Positions 1-5,112 of a stretch of DNA of 20,430 nt are shown here, one piece after another. The first letter of the stretch is position 1, and each line of letters begins with the position of its first letter. The translations under genes were made by a program, and so were the position numbers. The stretch comes from QYOJ01 sp043806735 (lineage in GTDB: Bacteria > Bacteroidota > Bacteroidia > Bacteroidales > FEN-979), in assembly GCA_043806735.1 (NCBI GenBank), contig JAZDGR010000079.1, positions 1 through 20,430 of the forward strand, read 5' to 3'. The notes under the pieces are model-generated. The model was not told the DNA's origin. It made no database searches and was given only the letters and a program-made list of their open reading frames with translations.

Positions 1-326
1 GATCTCCCCTGGTAAGAGCATTTTCCTTCCTCCGATTCCTGCGGCATCTACATAATTACCCTTTTGATATTCTTCGGGCTTTGCAAGGCTGTGGTTACTT
101 ACCCGGATAATCATGCCTCATATACCCTCCCCTGCAACCTGGCTCCTTCGCTAAAAATGTCCACAGGACATTTTCTTAACGCTCGGCCCTTGTTCGTCAG
201 TACCGGATTTTGCAGTCTCGCTTCCTTCAGTGCATACCTTGCGGTACACCACCTTGCGACTTGCTAATACTTTCCCGAGCCATCGGGACGTATAAGGGAC
301 TTCCACCCTCTGGAAAAATAACACAC
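1..326 (-). mobile_element. Group II intron, 5' ribozyme portion (runs off the left edge)
   Basis: Read on the minus strand from about 326 down to 1, the DNA has the layout of domain I and following parts of a bacterial group II intron. It begins GTGTG (326-322), has the GAGGGTGGAAGTCCC-type element (about 310-296), then the characteristic AGCAAGTCGCAAGGTGG block (about 266-250), the CTGAAGGAAGC element (about 234-224), and ends with a block resembling the sequence that usually precedes the intron-encoded reverse transcriptase (GGAAGGAAAATGC... to position 1). The reverse transcriptase, domains V/VI and the 3' exon would lie to the left of the window. A 9-bp hairpin (154-174) falls inside it. 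The 5' boundary at 326 rests on the GUGYG rule only. Short reading frames here are not genes. Confidence 0.75.
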
Positions 327-392
327 TTGTTGATATGCTTACCATAAAACATTTGTATTTTTGATCTTTTTATAGAGCTTACAACAAGTGTG
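322..392. repeat. 11-bp inverted repeat spanning the intron 5' junction
   Basis: CACACTTGTTG (322-332) and its exact complement CAACAAGTGTG (382-392) are separated by 49 bp. The left arm straddles the predicted intron 5' end at 326, so the intron may have entered or captured a pre-existing palindromic target. The region between the arms has no gene. Confidence 0.5.
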
Positions 393-417
393 CGCTGCAT
401 GCTCATGCAGGGCACAC
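388..417. repeat. Strong hairpin upstream of the cassette array
   Basis: GTGTGC (388-393) pairs with GCACAC (412-417), and CTGCAT (395-400) with ATGCAG (405-410), around a 4-base GCTC loop with a single G/G mismatch between the stems. It is not followed by a T-run on either strand, so it does not look like an intrinsic terminator. It could be the folded arm of a degraded attC or a target of the adjacent intron. Confidence 0.55.
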
Positions 418-498
418 ACAAGCCAGCAGCCAAGCCAGGCGGGTTATGATTCAAAGCAAGCGTAAATGAGATTCAATAATGAAGAAAAGAATACCGAC

Positions 499-546
499 AA
501 ATAACCAAGCAATATCCGCCCGGCGGCTGCTGGCGGAGCGTTATGC
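499..546 (+). repeat. Candidate attC site 0 (entry site of cassette 1)
   Basis: The site ends with the core GTTATGC (540-546), where integron recombination would occur between G540 and T541. A possible R'' AAATAAC lies at 499-505, and an inner stem CCGCC (516-520)/GGCGG (532-536) fits an attC fold. At 48 bp it is shorter than typical attC sites (roughly 57-141 bp), so the left limit is uncertain. The right limit is well supported, because 540-557 recurs as its complement at the end of cassette 1 (17 of 18 positions). Confidence 0.5.
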
Positions 547-612
547 CTCAAAAATATAAGCCATTTTGCCAAGCATCCAAGTTTTTCGTATATTTGATCA
601 AACTTTTTACTT

Positions 613-834
613 ATGATACGCTACACTGACAGAATAATAATAAACCCAAACATTAGGTTTGGTAGGCCTTGCGTTAAAGGAACCCGTATTGCAGTTTATG
701 ACGTCCTTAGCTGGCTAGCATCAGGAATGAGCAATGAACAAATTGTCAAAGACTACCCCGAGTTAAAAGAAGAAGACATTAAAGCTTGTCTTGCTTTTGC
801 AGCCGATAAAGAACATAAACTTCGTGTGGCCTAA
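613..834 (+). CDS. DUF433 antitoxin (VapB45-like)
   Basis: This is a 73-residue protein of the DUF433 family, small winged-helix-like proteins that act as antitoxins and DNA-binding autorepressors beside DUF5615 PIN-like toxins. The hallmark stretch is the N-terminal GRPCVKGTRIAVYDVLSWLA (residues 17-36), followed by a helical segment with the usual YPELKEEDIKACLAFA pattern (about 48-63). The stop codon overlaps the next gene's ATG by one base (TAATG at 832-836), so the pair is translationally coupled. It is the first gene of cassette 1, whose left end is the GTTATGC core at 540. No promoter box was recognised in the 66 bp between that core and the start. The family call is confident; the antitoxin role follows from the family and the neighbour. 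Confidence 0.88.
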   Translation: MIRYTDRIIINPNIRFGRPCVKGTRIAVYDVLSWLASGMSNEQIVKDYPELKEEDIKACLAFAADKEHKLRVA

Positions 835-1193
835 TGAAACTCCTGTTTGATCAAAACATCTCTTTCAGAGCGGTTAAGGAAATAAAAGAAATTTTTCCCG
901 ATGCAAAGCAAGTCCGTGAGCTACATCTCGAGAATGCCACAAATCGTCATATCTGGAAATATGCTAAAAAGGAAGGCTATACAATTGTAACCTTCGATTC
1001 TGATTTTTTCGATCTTACCCTCCTATTAGGAATCCCACCAAAAGTAATCTGGCTACGATTTGGAAATACATCAACGGATAATTTGATAAGAATTTTACAA
1101 GAGAATCAAAGTCTTATCCGTGAATTCATTGAGAATCCAGATTATAGCGAAGTTGGTTTCCTGGAGTTAAGTAAAGATATTTTCGAGGCATAA
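834..1193 (+). CDS. DUF5615 PIN-like toxin (VapC45/Mut7-C type ribonuclease)
   Basis: This is a 119-residue PIN-like protein of the DUF5615 family, predicted to be a metal-dependent ribonuclease toxin neutralised by the preceding DUF433 protein. The acidic metal-site pattern is visible: Asp6 in LLFDQNIS at the N-terminus, and Asp55/Asp57/Asp60 in TFDSDFFDL. The beta-strand VIWLRFGNTST (about 72-82) is typical of the family. The length is normal and all acidic residues look intact, so the toxin may be active. The stop codon TAA (1191-1193) lies inside the R''-like box GCATAAC (1188-1194) of the following attC site, so the coding end and the recombination site are fused. This compactness is common in integron cassettes, where toxin-antitoxin pairs stabilise arrays. 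Confidence 0.88.
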   Translation: MKLLFDQNISFRAVKEIKEIFPDAKQVRELHLENATNRHIWKYAKKEGYTIVTFDSDFFDLTLLLGIPPKVIWLRFGNTSTDNLIRILQENQSLIREFIENPDYSEVGFLELSKDIFEA

Positions 1194-1314
1194 CAAGCCA
1201 CTATGCGATCAGGCGAGGGTTATTGGTAAATATGCTGAATATAAGTAATTTACGAGAAGTGAAAAGCAAATAGAATACCAGTTCAATCCCGCCCGTCGCA
1301 TAGCGGCGGGGCGT
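1187..1314 (+). repeat. attC-like site 1, left portion, interrupted by IS copy A
   Basis: The site starts with GGCATAACAAGCC (1187-1199). Its R'' box is the complement of the GTTATGC that opens cassette 1. An inner stem CTATGCGA (1201-1208) pairs exactly with TCGCATAG (1296-1303), and the arm ends GGCGGGGCGT at 1314, where an IS1182-like end begins. Removing the IS and one copy of the 4-bp repeat GCGT (1311-1314 and 2240-2243) restores ...GGGGCGTTAGCC, a proper attC right end with core GTTAGCC. The restored site would be about 133 bp, within the range for attC sites. The loop region (about 1220-1290) carries no gene. Confidence 0.6.
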
Positions 1315-2239
1315 CAGACTGTCTAAAAACCTCCCCTTAGATGATCATCTGGCTTATATTGAGAACAAACTCCACGAGTACCTTGATGCCCTTGATGTGG
1401 CTGATACCGCTCAGGAACAGATATCCACTACCGATCCCGACAGCCGGAAACTGGCAGTCCGTCAAAATATTCTTGAGGTTTGTTACAATATCCAGGCCTC
1501 GGTTGACGACAAACACAACCTGCCCATTGATTTCAAAACCACCAACAACAATGACACCCATGCCCTTGCCAACATGGTTACCCGCGTAAAAGTTATTCTC
1601 GGAAATATTGAATTTGTTGAACTTGCAGACAAAGGATATCATACTGGTGAAGAGATCCGTAAATGCCATGAGGCTGGCATTGAAACCCTGGTCGCCATCC
1701 CCAAGACTCCGGTTTCAAGCCAGGCGCCCGATCCTGCTTACAACCAGGATCAATTCCAGTACGATAAGGAGCATGACTATTACCTGTGTACGAAATCAGA
1801 AAAAGGCCGGGTGATCGAACGCAATGAAACCATTGAGGCTACACAGAGAAACAAACAGGCCATCGAAAACAACAAGGAACTCTATAAACGACGACAAGAG
1901 ATTGTGGAGCATCCCTTTGGAACAATAAAAAGGCAATAGGGATTCGATTACACTTTAATGAAAGGGAAAAAGAAAGTAGATGGGGAGGTCGGTTTGATCT
2001 TTATTGCCTACCTGTTCACAAGATTGATGAACATCATGGGACTGAAAGGGCTTATGGAGGCTATAGCCGGCCTTTTTTCGCTTTGTACAAGGCCAAAACC
2101 GGTTCTAAAATGCCTTTTAATCGATTTTCAAGGGTTTCTACGAAATATTTTAGACATAAACCTATTTTTTCGATATTCCGTAATTAGTTTGTAAATTTAC
2201 CTGACGTTAGTCCGAAACCACAGGTTTTGAGACAGACTG
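1315..2239 (+). mobile_element. IS1182-like element, copy A (internally deleted, 925 bp)
   Basis: The element is bounded by CAGACTGTCTAAAAAC (1315-1330) and its near-complement GTTTTGAGACAGACTG (2224-2239), which match at 14 of 16 positions. It is flanked by the 4-bp repeat GCGT (1311-1314 and 2240-2243), an apparent target-site duplication. It carries the central and C-terminal part of an IS1182-family transposase but has lost the N-terminal coding half: the left terminus runs into transposase codons at about 1337. It sits inside attC site 1. Confidence 0.75.
1337..2194 (+). pseudogene. IS1182-family transposase, N-terminally deleted with an in-frame stop
   Basis: This is a remnant of a DDE transposase (DUF772/DDE_Tnp_1 type). 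The frame is open from 1337, where DDHLAYIENKLHEYLDALD is readable. It continues through the catalytic-core-like DDKHNLPIDFKTTNN and LADKGYHTGEEI to EHPFGTIKRQ, then meets TAG at 1937-1939, exactly where the family usually has Trp (QWGFDYTLMKGK). The same frame continues after the stop with GFDYTLMKGKKKVDGEVGLIFIAYLFTRLMNIMG to 2194, so a single TGG-to-TAG change explains the break. The N-terminal half is missing. It overlaps in content with copy C at residues DDHLAYIENKLHEYLDALDV. It is not expected to be functional. Confidence 0.85.
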
Positions 2240-2263
2240 GCGTTAGCCACAATTGGTAAAATT
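2240..2263 (+). repeat. Start of cassette 2: attC core GTTAGCC and own-end inverted repeat
   Basis: GTTAGCC (2242-2248) is the core box directly after IS copy A. The 22 bases 2242-2263 recur as their complement at 2915-2936, at the end of the same module, matching 20 of 22 positions. Complementary ends of a single module are what an integron cassette shows when linear, because both ends come from one attC in its circular form. Confidence 0.6.
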
Positions 2264-2274
2264 GAAAAAGGAAT

Positions 2275-2916
2275 ATGGACAAAATTGTTGAAAAATATCG
2301 TCATTTTAGACAAGTAGGTCTTGGATTAAACACTAAAATGATGAATTGCAAAGAAATGAAGATAGATATTCGAAGTGCTGGAAAGAAACTAAAGTTATTA
2401 GAAAAAAACACATTTATCCTTGATGATGAGCAGGATTTAGATATCGTCATGGATTTTGCATTATTTGAATTACTTATCAATAATAAAAATTTTATCGAAA
2501 GATATTATCAACTTGGCTTTCCGGAGTCAGTTGAAGAAAATATCTTACTTGAAGGTAAATTGAATGCTTTCACATCTTTATTTGAGGTAGTAGGATTTGA
2601 TAAAGAAAATTGTTTAATAAAAGTAATCGACGTTCTTGATTCAGATAAAAACTATTCATTAATTGATATTGGATTTTCTCAAACTGGTTGGATCGGTTTA
2701 TTGTTTTTTACACGTATAATTCCATTACCGGACTTTAATATAACAGGCGGAGTCTCTTTTGGATTTAGAAGAGAAACAAAGGAAAAACTATTAACTGGAT
2801 TTCGATTTCTACAGTTTAAATCCAATAATAAAATTAAGTCAATTGATAAATATTTATATTTTTTTAATCAACATAGAATTTTTGGTGAACCTTTTCATAA
2901 GATCGAAATGACCTAA
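2275..2916 (+). CDS. Hypothetical protein of cassette 2 (213 aa)
   Basis: I do not recognise this protein family. It is a 213-residue, Lys/Ile/Phe-rich, visibly AT-rich soluble-looking protein with no signal peptide, no long membrane segment and no cysteine motif. It mixes acidic stretches (DDEQDLDIVMDFALFELLI, about 50-68) with hydrophobic strand-like patches (WIGLLFFTRIIPLPDFNITG, about 138-157). The start follows a short leader 11 bp after the conserved cassette end, and the gene is alone in its cassette. The stop (2914-2916) lies inside the 3' copy of the inverted repeat (2915-2936). Codon use is much more AT-rich than in the metabolic genes to the right, which is consistent with recent acquisition. 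Its role is unknown. Confidence 0.75.
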   Translation: MDKIVEKYRHFRQVGLGLNTKMMNCKEMKIDIRSAGKKLKLLEKNTFILDDEQDLDIVMDFALFELLINNKNFIERYYQLGFPESVEENILLEGKLNAFTSLFEVVGFDKENCLIKVIDVLDSDKNYSLIDIGFSQTGWIGLLFFTRIIPLPDFNITGGVSFGFRRETKEKLLTGFRFLQFKSNNKIKSIDKYLYFFNQHRIFGEPFHKIEMT

Positions 2917-3086
2917 ATTTACCAAATGTGGCTAACAGGCCGGCAGACTGTCTAAAAACTCAAAAAGGTTGTTTTTGAGTTACTTTCTTCCAAAAACCAT
3001 ATCATATCATTTTCCACTGAATATTTGTACATTTACTCCTTAATCTCAAAACGGCGAGGAAGTTATTAGACGGACTGGCGTTAGGC
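2915..3086 (+). repeat. attC-like site 2, with a MITE-like element in its centre
   Basis: R'' GGCTAAC (2930-2936) is followed by AGGCCGG (2937-2943). The right arm is GCGTTAGGC (3078-3086) with core GTTAGGC (3080-3086). Between them sits the 134-bp element described separately. No 4-bp duplication is present (CCGG on the left against GCGT on the right), so part of the original attC arm was probably lost when the element decayed. Confidence 0.5.
2944..3077. mobile_element. MITE-like IS1182 derivative, copy B (134 bp)
   Basis: The left end CAGACTGTCTAAAAAC (2944-2959) is identical to the left end of copy A. The right end GTTATTAGACGGACTG (3062-3077) is its inverted partner (13 of 16 positions). 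The 100-odd bases between them hold no open frame and no transposase homology that I can read. It is a non-autonomous or collapsed element mobilisable, if at all, only by a transposase elsewhere. Its right end is 2 bp from the attC core GTT, as in copies A and C. Confidence 0.65.
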
Positions 3087-3098
3087 GAAATTTTGGAA
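3080..3098 (+). repeat. Start of cassette 3: core GTTAGGC and own-end inverted repeat
   Basis: Bases 3080-3098 recur as their complement at 3992-4010 (16 of 19 positions) beyond the 3' end of the methyltransferase gene, marking the two ends of cassette 3. Confidence 0.55.
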
Positions 3099-3111
3099 AT
3101 GGAGAAGGGTT

Positions 3112-3954
3112 ATGACTAAGTATTCAAAAAGCGATATTCAAGAAAGATGGGTTTCAGAAAAAAAAGAATGGAAAAGCATAGAAGATTATCTTCTTTTCCT
3201 TAAACAGAAGAAGGCATACCAATTCAGTAGCGAGTATTGCCAAGATAAGTATGTTTTGGATTATGGATGTGGAAGTGGTTATGGTACAGCCCGCTTATCT
3301 AACTATGCCAAGAAAGTTATCGGCGTAGATATTAGCGAAGAAGTCATTGAGTATTGTACTAGAACATATAGGTTGCCCAACTTGTCATTTCAAAAGATAT
3401 ATCCTAATTACTCTCTCCCATTTGAGGATAAGCTTTTTGATGTCATTGTATCTTTTCAGGTAATAGAGCATCTACCTAATGTTCAAAGATATCTTTTTGA
3501 GCTAAAGAGAGTTCTTAAAGACAGAGGAACATTATTTATCACGACTCCCAATAGGGTGCATCGACTTTTACCTTTCCAAAAACCTTGGAATCCTGAGCAT
3601 ATAAGAGAATATAGCTTGAGGCGTCTTAATAAGGAGCTAACGCCTGTCTTCAAAAAAGTTAAAATCATGGGAGTTTATGGAACTGACGAAATCAATGCGA
3701 TTGAGTGCAAAAGGGTAAGGCAGACTCCATTTAAAGCTTGGGTATACCAGCCCGGAAAGAGGGCGCTGAGAGTCGTTTTGCCAACCTCTGTTGTTTCATT
3801 TCTTAGAAGTTTAAAACGAAAAGCATTTTCAAGAAGCAAAATCGTTCCCGGCTCAACTGTAGGGGTTGATTTACTTAGTAAATACAGCCTTGATGATTTC
3901 ACTGTTGAAGATAGCGTAGACAAGTGTTTAGATTTCCTTGCGATTTGTTATTAA
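3112..3954 (+). CDS. Class I SAM-dependent methyltransferase (cassette 3)
   Basis: This is a 280-residue SAM-dependent methyltransferase of the Methyltransf_11/UbiE-like superfamily. Motif I is VLDYGCGSGYGTA (about residues 46-58), the acidic end of strand 2 is VIGVDIS (about 69-75), and post-motif FDVIVSFQVIEHL (about 108-120) precedes the LFITTPNR strand (about 141-148). The first 40 residues are a charged helical leader. The C-terminal 80 residues are basic and not part of the core fold, so they may recognise the substrate. Substrate cannot be read; sugar, lipid or peptide methylation are all possible. It is AT-rich and the only gene of its cassette, starting 25 bp after the attC core. There is no signal peptide, so it should be cytoplasmic. 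Confidence 0.85.
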   Translation: MTKYSKSDIQERWVSEKKEWKSIEDYLLFLKQKKAYQFSSEYCQDKYVLDYGCGSGYGTARLSNYAKKVIGVDISEEVIEYCTRTYRLPNLSFQKIYPNYSLPFEDKLFDVIVSFQVIEHLPNVQRYLFELKRVLKDRGTLFITTPNRVHRLLPFQKPWNPEHIREYSLRRLNKELTPVFKKVKIMGVYGTDEINAIECKRVRQTPFKAWVYQPGKRALRVVLPTSVVSFLRSLKRKAFSRSKIVPGSTVGVDLLSKYSLDDFTVEDSVDKCLDFLAICY

Positions 3955-3991
3955 GGAATAGTAACTCCAGAGTAAGGAGATACATAAAGCA

Positions 3992-4020
3992 TTCCAAAAC
4001 GTCGCCTAATAACTTATCGC
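3992..4020 (+). repeat. attC-like site 3, left arm (R'' degenerate)
   Basis: The complement of the cassette 3 start is found at 3992-4010, ending GCCTAAT (4004-4010) where GCCTAAC would be expected. The inner arm of the site is not recognisable and merges into IS copy C. The matching right arm would be ACGTTGTGC (4495-4503). The 37 bp between the methyltransferase stop and 3992 hold nothing recognisable. Confidence 0.45.
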
Positions 4021-4494
4021 TTCTTTTCTCTTTATTTCCGGGCGTTTTCACTATTTTAATGTATGGATTACATACAAGGAAAACCCCGATCATAATACCA
4101 TCGCCAATTTCAGGAGAGACAACCCCAAAGCCATCAAGTTGGTTTTTCGTAAGATGGTCATCCTGTGCAAGCGCCTTGACCTGATCGGAGGGAAAGTGAT
4201 CGCTACAGACGGAACCAAGCTCAGGGCACAAAACTCCAAGAAGAACAATTACAACCAGAAGAAGATTGATGATCACCTGGCCTATATCGAGAACAAACTC
4301 CATGAATACCTCGATGCTCTTGATGTAGCTGATACTGCTGAAACTATGGAAGTGGATACTGATATTGACAAGGAGTAGATTTGGGAGGAATATCAGCAAC
4401 TTTTTCACAAAAAAGTAATTTATATCGAATTTGCCTAAATAGTTTGTAATTTTACCATATAGTGAAAATGTCCGTGAGGTTTTTAGACGGACTG
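4021..4494 (+). mobile_element. IS1182-like element, copy C (left end lost)
   Basis: The right terminus GTTTTTAGACGGACTG (4479-4494) is the inverted partner of the CAGACTGTCTAAAAAC left ends of copies A and B (14 of 16 positions). The subterminal stretch around 4425-4455 resembles the corresponding part of copy A (about 2170-2205). No left terminus is visible, so the 5' boundary given here is approximate. It contains the N-terminal-to-middle part of a transposase and lacks the C-terminal half. Confidence 0.65.
4082..4378 (+). pseudogene. IS1182-family transposase fragment (N-terminal to middle part)
   Basis: In one frame from 4082 to the stop at 4376-4378 the DNA reads NPDHNTIANFRRDNPKAIK, then LVFRKMVILCKRLDLIGGK, then VIATDGTKLRAQNSKKNN and DDHLAYIENKLHEYLDALDV. 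This is the DUF772-to-DDE linker region of IS1182 transposases. The DDE C-terminal half is deleted and replaced by MEVDTDIDKE and a stop. Sequence upstream of 4082 stays open but no longer resembles the family. Across the 72 bp shared with copy A (4268-4339 against 1340-1411) there are 9 differences, all at silent third positions. It is not functional. Confidence 0.8.
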
Positions 4495-4520
4495 ACGTTG
4501 TGCGTAATGCAATTTTACAA
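4495..4520 (+). repeat. Start of cassette 4: core GTTGTGC
   Basis: GTTGTGC (4497-4503) follows IS copy C by 2 bp, in the same position as GTTAGCC and GTTAGGC after copies A and B. No complementary partner (GCACAAC) was found after the next gene, so the last cassette has lost its own attC or marks the array boundary. Confidence 0.45.
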
Positions 4521-4546
4521 AATAGACACCTATTCAACCTAAGATC

Positions 4547-5053
4547 ATGAGCTTTTCAAAATTAATGTTTGGACTATTTATGCTTTGGACTATTTCTGGT
4601 TGCAGGAATAAAGAGCAGTCTATTGATAGCAAATTTAATGGTATGTGGAGACTTGATAAAATTGAATCAATTGACAAAGAATCTGGCAATTGGACTTATG
4701 ACTCCACTTTTACTGGGTGGAATGGATTTATTCTATATGACGGACACGCACATATGGGTGTTCATATTACGCCAAAAGGATACAAAGATTTTGACGCGAA
4801 TAAAAACATTGACAGTTTAAATAATGAGGGTTTGAAAGAATTAGTGAAATTCTATCAATCTAACTGGGTGTACTTTGCTAACTATAAAATTACCAATAGA
4901 ACAATTGAGCATAAGCGACTTTCTGCAACAAATCCCAAGGACTGGGAGTCAGTATTAACACGTGATTTTGAATTTAGGAAGGACACCTTAATATTGACTG
5001 CCTACGAAAATATTGGTGGAAAAAAGTCAAGACTATGGTGGGTTAAGTTATGA
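4547..5053 (+). CDS. Lipocalin-like lipoprotein (cassette 4)
   Basis: This is a 168-residue predicted lipoprotein. The N-terminal hydrophobic segment MSFSKLMFGLFMLWTISGC ends in a lipobox with Cys19, so signal peptidase II processing and outer or inner membrane anchoring are expected. The mature part resembles the lipocalin-like domains of the Lipocalin_5/DUF type: FNGMWRLDKIESID (about 29-42) corresponds to the usual G-x-W opening strand, and GFILYDGHAHMGVHITPKGY (about 59-78) to the Y-x-DGHM-x-V strand pair. The length suits one small beta-barrel domain. It follows the attC core GTTGTGC by 43 bp and is AT-rich like the other cassette genes. The ligand is unknown. It ends 59 bp before the first metabolic gene. 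Confidence 0.72.
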   Translation: MSFSKLMFGLFMLWTISGCRNKEQSIDSKFNGMWRLDKIESIDKESGNWTYDSTFTGWNGFILYDGHAHMGVHITPKGYKDFDANKNIDSLNNEGLKELVKFYQSNWVYFANYKITNRTIEHKRLSATNPKDWESVLTRDFEFRKDTLILTAYENIGGKKSRLWWVKL

Positions 5054-5076
5054 TACTGAAGTATTTGATTTTCACG

Positions 5077-5084
5077 TATCTTTG
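5077..5084 (+). promoter_or_regulatory. Bacteroidetes -7 box (TATCTTTG)
   Basis: TATCTTTG is an exact match to the Bacteroidetes sigma-ABfr -7 consensus TAnnTTTG and lies 28 bp before the ATG of the radical SAM gene. No convincing TTTG -33 element is seen at the usual distance. It would drive the radical SAM/hpd genes. Confidence 0.45.
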
Positions 5085-5112
5085 CTGGTTTAATTAATGA
5101 TAAGGAATATAA

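Noticed and set aside
388..417. Rho-independent terminator
   Set aside because: The stem is strong but no T-run follows it on either strand.
64..454. Small open frames in the first 450 bases
   Set aside because: They lie in group II intron RNA sequence and intergenic palindromes, with no coding character.
2944..3077. The CAGACTGTCT ends as part of the attC stem itself, not of an IS
   Set aside because: In copy A the same termini enclose transposase sequence and are flanked by a 4-bp duplication, and candidate attC 0 has no such ends.
3899..4537. 212-codon minus-strand frame across the IS remnant
   Set aside because: It runs through the end of the methyltransferase gene, the transposase fragment and IS copy C's end. 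Nothing in it resembles a protein family.
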